This document shows positions 1-7,745 of a DNA stretch of 64,000 bases, piece after piece; positions within the stretch are counted from its first letter, which is position 1, and each line of letters begins with the position of its first letter. The notes beneath the pieces are model-generated. The model was not told the origin of the DNA and ran no database searches. It saw only the letters and a program-made list of their open reading frames with translations. Made by a program: the position numbers and the translations under genes. Origin of the DNA: Zobellella taiwanensis (GTDB lineage: Bacteria; Pseudomonadota; Gammaproteobacteria; Enterobacterales; Aeromonadaceae); NCBI RefSeq assembly GCF_003012795.1, contig NZ_PXYH01000013.1, positions 35,894 to 99,893 of the forward strand, in the 5' to 3' direction.

Positions 1-1477
1 AGCTGGCGCTGGAGGCGGCCAGGCTGTCGGCGGTGGGGATCGGCAAGGGGCCCAGGCCGCCGGCACCGGTACGCCCGCCGCCCAGGTTGTTTTTGAAATA
101 CCACTGCAGGCCGTAGCGCAGCTCGTCCTCCAGGCTCACTTCCACTATGGTGGCCTCCACCAGTACCTGCAGCGGCAGCTGGTCCAGCCGTTTGATGGCC
201 TGCTCCACTTTTTCGTAGTCGGCACTGGCGGCCATCACCACCAGGGCGTTGCGTTCGGTGTCGGCGATCACGCTTACCTCGCCCACGTCCAGGTTGGCGG
301 CGTTGATGCCGGTGGCGATTTGCAGCGGGGCCCCCTCTTCGCCGGGGGCGCTGGCCGGCGGCAGGGGCGAATCCCCCCGGTTGCGGCGCTGGCTGTCGAA
401 CAGTTGGTTGAGCAGCTCGGCCAGGTGGTCGGCCTTGCCGTTCTGCACATGGTACACGTACATGTTGAGCCCGCGCGGGTTCTCGGCCCTGTCCAGCCGC
501 TCTATCCATACCCGGGCGTCGGTCAGGTAGCGTTCCTGGGGGGTGATCACCAGCAGGGCGTTGAGCCGCTCTATGGGCAGGTAGCGCACCATGCCGGCCA
601 GCGGGCCTTCGGCCTGGTCGCCGAAAATGGCCTGCAGCTCGCCGGCGATGACATCGGCGCTGCTGGCCTGCAGCCGGAACAAGCCCACCGACATGCCGCG
701 CAACTGGTCCACGTCGAACAGGTTGACCGTTTCGCGGATGTTGAGCAGTTCGTCCCGGGTGCCCACCAGGGTGAGCATGTTGCGCCTGTCGTCCACCATC
801 AGGGTGCCCTGGCGGGGTTTTACCGGCTCCAGTATTTTTTCCATTTCCCGCGCCCCGATATAGCGCAGCGGCAAAATCAGCATCTGGTAGCCCCGTTGTG
901 CGGTGGGTGCCAGCCGGGGGTTGAGCACGGAGGCCGGAACCTCGCTGGCCGGCACCACGTTGAACAGGCCGTTGCTGTGCACCAGGGCGGCGCCATGGGT
1001 TTGCAGCAGGCTTTCCAGGGTGGGCAGCAGGGCCTCCTCGCTGACGGGGCTGTTGGTCTGCAGGTACACCTGGCCGCGTACCCTTTCGTCGAGGGAATAG
1101 TTGAGCTGCAGGATGTCGCCCAGTATGGTCTTGACCACCTCGGCGATGTCGGAGCCCTGGAAGTTGAGGGTGATGTCGCCGGGGGCGGGCGCCTGGGTTT
1201 CCGCTCGCGGATCCAGGCGGACGAAATTGCCCGATCCCCGGTAAATCTCGGAGCGGGTGCTCGGCTGGCCGGCCGGATCCATGACATTGGACTCCGGAGT
1301 AGGGGACGCTGCCGTTTCCCGGGGAGGCAGCCGGACCGGGTCGTAGCCGCTGCTCATCCTGGCCTCGCCCCAGGGTTTGTCCAGGGCGCCCCTGTCCCCG
1401 GTGGGGGTGGTGCAGGCGAGCAGCAGGGCGCAGGAAACGCCGATGCACAGCCCTTTAAGGCGGTAAACGTTGTTCAT
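1..1477 (-). CDS. gspD: Type II secretion outer-membrane secretin GspD (lipoprotein type), 3' part missing
   Basis: Secretin that forms the outer-membrane channel of the type II secretion system. I translated the minus strand from the ATG at 1477, which overlaps the gspN stop in an ATGA. The N terminus is a lipoprotein signal with lipobox LLAC (Cys22) followed by Thr, which fits outer-membrane sorting, so this is a liposecretin like Xanthomonas XpsD or Pseudomonas HxcQ and may not need a GspS pilotin. Periplasmic N0/N1-N3 modules follow (for example the stretch around DITLNFQGSDIAEVV and the repeated KILEPVKP / QAIKRLDQLP blocks). The C-terminal beta-barrel secretin domain lies beyond the window edge, so about 490 codons are visible. 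It is last in the operon. Confidence 0.93.
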   Translation of the reverse strand, partial: MNNVYRLKGLCIGVSCALLLACTTPTGDRGALDKPWGEARMSSGYDPVRLPPRETAASPTPESNVMDPAGQPSTRSEIYRGSGNFVRLDPRAETQAPAPGDITLNFQGSDIAEVVKTILGDILQLNYSLDERVRGQVYLQTNSPVSEEALLPTLESLLQTHGAALVHSNGLFNVVPASEVPASVLNPRLAPTAQRGYQMLILPLRYIGAREMEKILEPVKPRQGTLMVDDRRNMLTLVGTRDELLNIRETVNLFDVDQLRGMSVGLFRLQASSADVIAGELQAIFGDQAEGPLAGMVRYLPIERLNALLVITPQERYLTDARVWIERLDRAENPRGLNMYVYHVQNGKADHLAELLNQLFDSQRRNRGDSPLPPASAPGEEGAPLQIATGINAANLDVGEVSVIADTERNALVVMAASADYEKVEQAIKRLDQLPLQVLVEATIVEVSLEDELRYGLQWYFKNNLGGGRTGAGGLGPLPIPTADSLAASSAS

Positions 1478-2034
1478 GATGACTCCCCGTTACTTCCCTG
1501 TTCGTGGTTGTCCGGAGCGGCCTGGTCTTCACCGGACCCTGCCGGGGCCGCTTCCCTGTTGTCTTCTTCCTGTGCCGGGGGCTCGGCCGGCGTTGCCGAC
1601 CCCTCGACAAGAGGCCGGCTGGGCGGCAGCCTGGGCTCCCACAGCTCAAGGCGCAGGCGATCGGCGCCATCGCCCAGGGTGACCGCATCCACCCCTATCT
1701 CTTCCAGTTGCCAGCCGCCGTCCAGGTACATGCCCACCTTGAGCCGGGCCCGCCTTTCTCCCTGGCGCTCGCTGAACAGTGCCAACTGCTGATCGCCTTC
1801 CCATACCACACCCGACAAACGCCACTTTTCCCGCATGGCGGAAGCGCTTGCACTGACGTCATCCTGGCTTTCATCGATCGCCGGCCTGCGGCTTTCCTCG
1901 AACAGCGGCCGTTCGAGGATACCCTCGAAGTGTTCGAGGGGGGGAAAGGCCGGCGCCGGTCCGGCGTTGTCCTGGCCCCGGGTTCCCGGCAGCCACAGCA
2001 GTGCCAGGGTGAGCATGATCCACCTGGGTTTCAT
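1474..2034 (-). CDS. gspN: GspN-like type II secretion protein (candidate GspC substitute)
   Basis: A 186-residue secreted or anchored protein with an N-terminal hydrophobic signal (about residues 5-20) and a Pro/Glu/Ala-rich, low-complexity C-terminal 50 residues. The motif FEGILERPLFEESRRP near residues 36-51 resembles the PLF...RRP signature at the start of GspC homology-region domains and of Xps-type GspN proteins. It sits between gspM and gspD with 4-bp overlaps on both sides, so translation is probably coupled. In the Xps system XpsN bridges the inner-membrane L/M platform to the secretin XpsD. The same role is inferred here because no gspC is visible. The family is poorly conserved, so the name rests mainly on position and this motif. 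Confidence 0.7.
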   Translation of the reverse strand: MKPRWIMLTLALLWLPGTRGQDNAGPAPAFPPLEHFEGILERPLFEESRRPAIDESQDDVSASASAMREKWRLSGVVWEGDQQLALFSERQGERRARLKVGMYLDGGWQLEEIGVDAVTLGDGADRLRLELWEPRLPPSRPLVEGSATPAEPPAQEEDNREAAPAGSGEDQAAPDNHEQGSNGESS

Positions 2035-2642
2035 GGTGTCTCCCTCTGGGTGTAGCCAATCAAGTCGAAGCGCACATCGAGCGAGGGGATCTGCTGCCGG
2101 CGGGGATCCTGCCGGCGGACCACCAGGTTGCGGTTAATCTGGACGGCCGGCCGGCGTGGATTGGCGGTAATCACCAGGCTGCGGATAAAGAGCGCGGGCT
2201 GGCCCGATTCCAGGGCGTGGAGCAGGGGCACCAGCTGGTCCAGCTCGCCGCGCAGGTGCACTCTCAGCATCACCCCGGACAAGGGGCCTTCGGCATCCAG
2301 GGGGGCATTCTGGATGCTGACCAGTTGGCCTCCCCCCCGGCCTACCAGCCGGTTAAGGTGCTGTTGCAGCCAGGCCGAGGCCAGCGCCGGGCGCCGCTCC
2401 GGCAGGTAGAGACCGGTATCGGGGGTTTCCGCCCGCAGTTGTTGCAGGGCCTGTTCGGTCTGTTCCAGTTCGGCGGACAGCCGCTGGTAGCGGCCCAGTT
2501 GATCTTCCAGCTGGGTCAGGGTGGTGCCTTGCTGCCAAAAGAGCCGGAGCAGGGGGTTGATGACCAGGCCAAAGGCCAGCACCAGCACCAGCACCAGGAT
2601 CCCCAGTGCCGCCAACTGTTGCTGGCGCGCGTTCAGGTTCAT
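2031..2642 (-). CDS. gspM: Type II secretion inner-membrane platform protein GspM
   Basis: Bitopic inner-membrane protein of 203 residues. One transmembrane helix (about residues 10-32, rich in Leu/Val) is followed by a coiled-coil stretch (about 40-75, LEDQLGRYQRLSAELEQ) and a periplasmic ferredoxin-like domain. GspM partners with GspL to stabilise the assembly platform under the ATPase GspE. It overlaps gspL and gspN by 4 bp each. Identification rests on topology and operon position; the sequence itself diverges a lot in this family (Xps-type GspM). Confidence 0.82.
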   Translation of the reverse strand: MNLNARQQQLAALGILVLVLVLAFGLVINPLLRLFWQQGTTLTQLEDQLGRYQRLSAELEQTEQALQQLRAETPDTGLYLPERRPALASAWLQQHLNRLVGRGGGQLVSIQNAPLDAEGPLSGVMLRVHLRGELDQLVPLLHALESGQPALFIRSLVITANPRRPAVQINRNLVVRRQDPRRQQIPSLDVRFDLIGYTQRETP

Positions 2643-3715
2643 GGGGTGGCCTCCTTGCCGAAGCGGGCATCGATCATGAAGCGATCCCTGTTGGTGGCCG
2701 GGTTGTTGGTCACCGGCGAACTGAAGCGGACGTCGAAGAACAGGGGAGAGGATTCCAGCAGGCCGATCAGTTCTGAGGCATTAGCCGACTCGCCGCGGAT
2801 CTGTACCGCGCCCTCGAGCAGCTCAAACCGGCTGATCCAGGCATGATCGGGCAGTATCCGGGTCAGTTCGGCCAGCAGCGGCAGAACAGGCTGGCTGCTG
2901 CTGCTGGCCCGGGACAAAAACTGTTTGCTCTGTTGCAACTCCTCCAACTGCCGTTTGAGGAGGGCGGTTTGTTCGGCCCGCTGCCTGGGCTGGTCCAGCT
3001 GCTCGCTCAGGACCGCTATCCGGTTTTGGCGCTGATACAGGGGCACGGCGATCAACAGCAACAGCATCACCAGTGCCAGGGCGCCGTTGAGGCCGTTTAT
3101 CCGGCCGGATTTGGGGGCACCCGAATGACGGGCGGGCAGGACGATAACCGGAGCCTGCGGATCATCGGCGTGACCAAGGCTGTCGGGCGCTACGCCCAGT
3201 GCCTCCAGCTCCGCCAGCACGGGATCCACCTGCTCCCGGGGCGCCAGCAGCAGGCTGACCTGGAGCTGGGTATGATCTTTTTCCCGGGGCTCGGTTTTGA
3301 AGCCAAAGTAGACCTGATCGGCACTGAATGGGGTGTGTCTGTCCATCTCGAAGCGCAGCACATCGACCAGGTTGCCGGCGGCGGCCACCGGCAGGAGCAG
3401 ACGGGTCGACAGCAGCAGGTCGGATGGCAGGCAAAGACGGATGACTTGCGCCTGTTTCAGCAGGGGGGCCAAGAGTTCGCCCGGAGGGGGAGTCGTCAGC
3501 ATCAGTTGCTCGCCCTTGGGTTCCAGTTCCAGGCGGTAACCGTCCTGTACCGGATGGATGGAAAGCCGCTGTTGCTGAATGAGCCAGTATCGGCTCAGGC
3601 GTTGCGGCAGCATGGCCAGCAACTGCCGGCTCCACCATTGCCAAAATACTCCCGTCCACAGTCCCAGCAGATAGCCGTAATGACGCAATAGTCGGGTCAG
3701 CTTTTCCCCATCCAT
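2639..3715 (-). CDS. gspL: Type II secretion inner-membrane platform protein GspL
   Basis: A 358-residue protein with a long cytoplasmic actin-like N-terminal region, one transmembrane segment (about residues 210-228, ALALVMLLLLIAVPL), a coiled coil (about 230-270) and a periplasmic ferredoxin-like domain resembling PilN/fimbrial assembly proteins. GspL recruits the ATPase GspE to the membrane and pairs with GspM, encoded immediately downstream with a 4-bp overlap. The gap to gspK is only 12 bp, consistent with one transcript. Confidence 0.85.
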   Translation of the reverse strand: MDGEKLTRLLRHYGYLLGLWTGVFWQWWSRQLLAMLPQRLSRYWLIQQQRLSIHPVQDGYRLELEPKGEQLMLTTPPPGELLAPLLKQAQVIRLCLPSDLLLSTRLLLPVAAAGNLVDVLRFEMDRHTPFSADQVYFGFKTEPREKDHTQLQVSLLLAPREQVDPVLAELEALGVAPDSLGHADDPQAPVIVLPARHSGAPKSGRINGLNGALALVMLLLLIAVPLYQRQNRIAVLSEQLDQPRQRAEQTALLKRQLEELQQSKQFLSRASSSSQPVLPLLAELTRILPDHAWISRFELLEGAVQIRGESANASELIGLLESSPLFFDVRFSSPVTNNPATNRDRFMIDARFGKEATP

Positions 3716-3727
3716 AGGGAATCTCCG

Positions 3728-4639
3728 TTAGTCGGCAGGCTCGGTGAACAGCGGCACGAATTCCTGGGTAACCTGTTCCACCCTGGCCTGGCCGCGGCGG
3801 TTGATCAGGCTGGCCGTCAGGTGGTAGCGATATACCGTATTCATACGAGCTTCAGTATGAATAGTGTAGTTGACCCCGGGGGCGCCGCCAGAGAGGAATG
3901 GGCGGGGGAAGAGGTCGGTCGCCGGGGGCGGCAGGCCGTCCTCATGGTTGCGGCGCCTGTCCTCGATAAACTGGTCGACGGTCGCCTCGTCGGTCCCGGG
4001 CAGGGCCAGCAGCACCTGGCGCGGCGCATAGAGAGGATGGATGGCATTGCGCGGATTGCGGATGGTCAGGCTGTGCTTGATCCGGCGATAAATCTCCGGC
4101 GTCATGCCCAGCACCCGCTTCACTTCTTCCACCGCCGGAAAGGGCGCGTTGGCCGGACCATAGTCCAGCCCGGCGGCGAGGTAGTCGTCGGCTTCGGCGC
4201 CGTTGAGCCGGCGTTGTTCGTCGCCATCGCGCCAGTCCATGATGGCGTCCACCAACTGGCCACGCAGGCTGTCGTCCAGATCCAGGGTGGCCAGCAGGCC
4301 GTCGAGCAGCTCGGGGCCAGCGGCATTGAGATCGATTCGCCCGTTTTCGTTGAACAGAGCCACCTGGATGTCGATATCGTCCAGCTGTATCAGGTAGGGG
4401 CTGCCGTCGGCCAGCCAGGGCTGGCGCTGCTGTGGCTGGGCCAGCGCCAGCAGTGCCAGTTGCAGCCCGGCATCGGCGGCGTGGCGAACCTGGGCGGCGT
4501 GGGTGAGGTTGCGGCTCTGCTGAGCCTGGCTGCGGCTGTTGAGCGACAGCCCGGTCGCCATCAGGGTCAGCAGCATCAGTACCCAGAGCACGCTGACCAG
4601 GGCGATGCCCCGCGGCCTAGTACTCATCCTTGATCTCAT
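3728..4639 (-). CDS. gspK: Type II secretion minor pseudopilin GspK
   Basis: Largest minor pseudopilin (303 residues), which caps the pseudopilus tip with GspI and GspJ. The N terminus has a short basic leader ending RPRG before the hydrophobic helix IALVSVLWVLMLLTLMATG, a prepilin-peptidase site in which residue +5 is not Glu, as is usual for GspK. A large globular domain with two helix-hairpin-like stretches follows (DLNAAGPELLDGLLATL and VEEVKRVLGMTPEIYRRI). The ORF overlaps the gspJ end by 23 bp. An in-frame ATG at 4627 (MSTRPRG) is an equally plausible start. Confidence 0.9.
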   Translation of the reverse strand: MRSRMSTRPRGIALVSVLWVLMLLTLMATGLSLNSRSQAQQSRNLTHAAQVRHAADAGLQLALLALAQPQQRQPWLADGSPYLIQLDDIDIQVALFNENGRIDLNAAGPELLDGLLATLDLDDSLRGQLVDAIMDWRDGDEQRRLNGAEADDYLAAGLDYGPANAPFPAVEEVKRVLGMTPEIYRRIKHSLTIRNPRNAIHPLYAPRQVLLALPGTDEATVDQFIEDRRRNHEDGLPPPATDLFPRPFLSGGAPGVNYTIHTEARMNTVYRYHLTASLINRRGQARVEQVTQEFVPLFTEPAD

Positions 4640-5291
4640 GGCGGCGATCTCCGGGGGCGATGATCAGGGCGGGCCAGTCCGGGTCCAGTTGCAGCCGGAT
4701 CAAGGCCGGCAGCTGCGCCTGCTCCAGCCAGTCCGCCTGCCAGAGGGGTTGGCGGCTGTCTTCTTCCCGGGGCAGGTACTGAAGCTGCAGCTCGTCCACC
4801 TCCAGCGCCAGCAGGGGCGGCAGCAGTCCGGGCTGGCGGAAGTCGTCCAGCAGTTGATGCCAGTCGAAGGGATCGACATCCTGTTGTCGATCCGGGTTGC
4901 CATCGGCCATGAACGGCTGGGTTTTCAACTGCAGCAGGGGATGGCCGGCATCGGTTTGATCCAGCGCCAGGTAGAACCAGGCCGGCCGGGCCGGGTTGTT
5001 GCCTTGTACGGGCAGGGGCGCCAGGAACAGCAGCGCGTCCTGGTTGCCCTGGAACGACAGCAGCTGGGTCTGGCGGATGTCCCAGATATCCCTGGACTCG
5101 GCCCGGGACAGCAGGGTGCGCAAAAACAGCTGCAGCTGCACTGTTTCGCCAAGGCGTTCCTGCCGGCGCTCTACCGTTTCCCAGGTCCGGCCGGCGAGGC
5201 GCAGGCCGCCGAACATCAGCCCAGAGAGCAGGGTCAGCAGGGTCAGCGCCACCACCAGCTCAAGCAGGGTAAAGCCGGCCTGGCGCCTCAT
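4617..5291 (-). CDS. gspJ: Type II secretion minor pseudopilin GspJ
   Basis: Minor pseudopilin of 224 residues with a very short leader and the type IV prepilin signal QAG-FTLLELVVALTLLTLLSG: cleavage expected after Gly, N-methyl-Phe, Glu at +5. The globular domain carries the acidic and Trp-rich loops usual for GspJ. Its start overlaps the gspI stop by 4 bp (ATGA-type junction), so translation is probably coupled. It forms the tip complex with GspI and GspK. Confidence 0.93.
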   Translation of the reverse strand: MRRQAGFTLLELVVALTLLTLLSGLMFGGLRLAGRTWETVERRQERLGETVQLQLFLRTLLSRAESRDIWDIRQTQLLSFQGNQDALLFLAPLPVQGNNPARPAWFYLALDQTDAGHPLLQLKTQPFMADGNPDRQQDVDPFDWHQLLDDFRQPGLLPPLLALEVDELQLQYLPREEDSRQPLWQADWLEQAQLPALIRLQLDPDWPALIIAPGDRRHEIKDEY

Positions 5292-5680
5292 CTTGCCTCC
5301 AGCCTCACCAGTCGCAGGGTGCTGAGCCGGTACTGCCGGTCAGGATCCCAGCCTACCACCACTTCCATCCGGTAGGGCATCAGCATGGATTCGTTATCCA
5401 TCAGTTCCCGGCTGTCGAATTCCTCCACCCGGGTTTCCCACCAGTAGTGGTCGTTGAACCAGCCCCGTTCCCGGCCCGGCCGCAGGCGGCCGGCGTCCAG
5501 CTCGGTCAGTTTCGACTCCGCCAGCAGCATGGCCTGCTGTTGCTCCAGGGCGCTGTGGGTGGTGCGGATGGCCAGCGAAAAGATGTTGAGCAGCACCCCC
5601 AGGGTGACGGTCAGTACCGCAAAGGCGACCAGCACCTCAAGCAGGGAAAATCCCTCCTGGCTGTTCCCCCTAGTCATCAA
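5288..5680 (-). CDS. gspI: Type II secretion minor pseudopilin GspI
   Basis: Minor pseudopilin (130 residues) with the class-III prepilin signal QEG-FSLLEVLVAFAVLTVTLG and the conserved Glu at +5, followed by a small domain with the WFNDHYWW segment typical of GspI. It nucleates the pseudopilus tip with GspJ and GspK. It overlaps gspH by 11 bp and gspJ by 4 bp. Confidence 0.93.
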   Translation of the reverse strand: MMTRGNSQEGFSLLEVLVAFAVLTVTLGVLLNIFSLAIRTTHSALEQQQAMLLAESKLTELDAGRLRPGRERGWFNDHYWWETRVEEFDSRELMDNESMLMPYRMEVVVGWDPDRQYRLSTLRLVRLEAR

Positions 5681-6116
5681 AGGCCACCTTGCCGGTCAGC
5701 CAGTGCACTTCTATGCGGTAATTCCGGCCGGATCCGGCCAGCACCAGGGTGCCGCCGCTGCTGGTGCCGTCCGGGTAGAAGACGATGCCCGGCTGCCCGG
5801 GCTCGGTGGTTTCCGCCAGCCGCAGTTCAACCTGTTCCGGCCAGGGATAGGGCATTTTCCGTCCGGACAGCCGGCTCTGGCGAGCCTGCCGGTCGAGCAC
5901 CAGGGCGACTTCTTCACCGGTGGCGATGGCCTGGCTGCGCGCCAGCCGCAGCAGGGCGGCGGTTTGCCGGCTGTAGTTTTTCAGTTCGGCACCGGGCAGC
6001 AGGGCGGCGAAACGGGGCAGGGCCACCGCCAGTATCAGAGTGGACAGGGTCAGCACCACCAGCAGCTCCAGCAGGGTGAACCCCTTATTCCCAGCTGACC
6101 ACGTCCTGATCCTCAC
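5670..6116 (-). CDS. gspH: Type II secretion minor pseudopilin GspH
   Basis: Minor pseudopilin (148 residues) connecting the tip complex to the GspG fibre. Prepilin site NKG-FTLLELLVVLTLSTLIL with Glu at +5. A GTG at 6116 is used as the start, because it gives the usual short basic leader (MRIRTWSAGNKG). It lies inside the end of gspG, a 32-bp overlap. The C-terminal domain (FYPDGTSSGGTLVL...YRIEVHWLTGKV) is the hallmark of the GspH/FimT family. Confidence 0.92.
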   Translation of the reverse strand: MRIRTWSAGNKGFTLLELLVVLTLSTLILAVALPRFAALLPGAELKNYSRQTAALLRLARSQAIATGEEVALVLDRQARQSRLSGRKMPYPWPEQVELRLAETTEPGQPGIVFYPDGTSSGGTLVLAGSGRNYRIEVHWLTGKVAFDD

Positions 6117-6516
6117 CCGTGCCTCCTTCCCGGTTGTCGGCGCCCAGGCTGAACAGGTCGAATTCTCCGAACTGGCCCGGGGAGCGGTACTGGTAATCGT
6201 TGCCCCAGGGATCCCGGGGCAGGGTCCGCTTGGTCAGGTAGGGGCCGTTCCAGCCCCGGGCCCCGGCGGGGGCGCTGAGCAGGGCATCCAGCCCCTCGGC
6301 GGTGGTGGGATGGCGGCCCACCTCCAGCCGGTACAGGTCCAGCGCGGTGCCGAGTTCCCGGATTTGCAACTGGGCGGTTTTGGTCTTGGATCCGCCCAGC
6401 TGGCGCAGCACCTGGGGGCCGACCAGGCTGGCGAGCAGGCCAAGGATCACCAGCACCACCAGCAGCTCCAGCAGGGTAAAGCCGAATTGTGATGTTTTTC
6501 TCTTGTTGTTACGCAC
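6085..6516 (-). CDS. gspG: Type II secretion major pseudopilin GspG
   Basis: Major pseudopilin (143 residues) that polymerises into the periplasmic piston. Leader ending in QFG, then FTLLELLVVLVILGLLASLVGP with Glu at +5. The globular part has the signature YRLEVGRHPTTAEGLDALL and the C-terminal calcium-binding loop region DPWGNDYQYRSPGQFGEFDLFSLGADNREGG. This is one of the best conserved T2SS proteins and identification is secure. Confidence 0.97.
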   Translation of the reverse strand: MRNNKRKTSQFGFTLLELLVVLVILGLLASLVGPQVLRQLGGSKTKTAQLQIRELGTALDLYRLEVGRHPTTAEGLDALLSAPAGARGWNGPYLTKRTLPRDPWGNDYQYRSPGQFGEFDLFSLGADNREGGTGEDQDVVSWE

Positions 6517-6529
6517 ACTTGCCTCCTGC

Positions 6530-7744
6530 CTAGATGGGCAGTTCGTTGATACCGAGGATGGCCACCAGGATGGAAATAATGATGCCGGCGATGGCTACCC
6601 CCAGGCCGACGATCAGTACTGGCTCCAGTATGGTCAGCAGTCGGTGGATGGCGTTTTCCACCTCCCGATCGTAGGTGTCGGCCACCTTGAGCAGCATGTC
6701 CTCCAGTTGGCCGGTTTCCTCGCCTACCCGGATCATCTGTATCGCCAGGGTCGGGAACTGGCCCGAGGCCTGCAGCGGCTCGGCCAGCCGGCGCCCTTCC
6801 TTAAGGCCGGTGGCGGCCTCCAGCAGGGTGGCTGCCAGCAACCGGTTGCCGATGGTGTCGCGGGCGATGTTCAGGGCGCCGAGCAGGGGCACGCCGCCCT
6901 TCATCAGGGTACCCAGGCTGCGGCTGAAACGGGCGACCTCCAGCCGGCGCACCAGCTCGCCCGCCAATGGCAGGCGCAGCACCAGGCCGTCCCAGGCCAG
7001 GCGCCGGTCGGGCTTGGCCAGCTGGCGCCGGCCGTAGATCAGGCCCAGCAGCAGCAGCAGCAGCAGCCAGGGACCCAGGTCGCGCAGCAACTCGGCGGCG
7101 CCGATCACCACCCGGGTGGGCAGGGGCATGGCCTGGCCCATGTCGGCGAACAGTTGCTGGAACTGGGGGATTACATAGGTGAGGATGATCAGCAGGGACA
7201 CCGCCGATACCAACAGCAGTATGACGGGGTAGATCAGGGCCGACATCGCCTTTTCCCTGAGCTGGCGGCTGCGCTCCAGGTACAGGGCCAAATCCGCCAG
7301 GCCCCGGTCCAGGTTGCCCGATACCTCGGCGGCCCGCACCATATTCAGGTAAAAGGGAGAGAAGGCCGCGTCCTGCTCCGCCAGCACCGTCGACAGGGGC
7401 TGGCCACGCTGTATGCCATCGCGGATCTGGCCGAGCAGGCGGACGTCGTCGCCCTGGCCGCGCACCTGGATCATGATGCCGAAGGCCCGCTCCAGGGGAA
7501 TGCCGGCCTTGAGCAGGGTGGCCAGCTCCTGGGTCAGAAGCTGCACCTGGCGCTCGCCTACCCGCTTTCGTCCCGGCCACCTCAGGCCCGGGCCGGCATC
7601 CCGCCCGCCCGCCGGCTCCACGCTGAGCGGGATCAGGCCCCGCTGTTGCAATTGGCGCACTATGGCCTGCTGGTCGGCACCCTCGAGCCGGCCTTCCTGC
7701 TCCTCGCCGCTCTGGCTGACCGCCCTGAACCGGAACCATGCCAT
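6530..7744 (-). CDS. gspF: Type II secretion polytopic platform protein GspF
   Basis: Polytopic inner-membrane protein (404 residues) at the centre of the assembly platform, with two repeated GspF cytoplasmic helical domains (about residues 70-190 and 270-390) and three transmembrane segments (about 170-195, 220-240, 375-400). Conserved stretches include LTQELATLLKAGIPLERA and LGTLMKGGVPLLGAL, the duplicated motif of the family. The ATG lies one base after the gspE stop (TGAGATG). Confidence 0.96.
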   Translation of the reverse strand: MAWFRFRAVSQSGEEQEGRLEGADQQAIVRQLQQRGLIPLSVEPAGGRDAGPGLRWPGRKRVGERQVQLLTQELATLLKAGIPLERAFGIMIQVRGQGDDVRLLGQIRDGIQRGQPLSTVLAEQDAAFSPFYLNMVRAAEVSGNLDRGLADLALYLERSRQLREKAMSALIYPVILLLVSAVSLLIILTYVIPQFQQLFADMGQAMPLPTRVVIGAAELLRDLGPWLLLLLLLGLIYGRRQLAKPDRRLAWDGLVLRLPLAGELVRRLEVARFSRSLGTLMKGGVPLLGALNIARDTIGNRLLAATLLEAATGLKEGRRLAEPLQASGQFPTLAIQMIRVGEETGQLEDMLLKVADTYDREVENAIHRLLTILEPVLIVGLGVAIAGIIISILVAILGINELPI

Positions 7745-7745
7745 C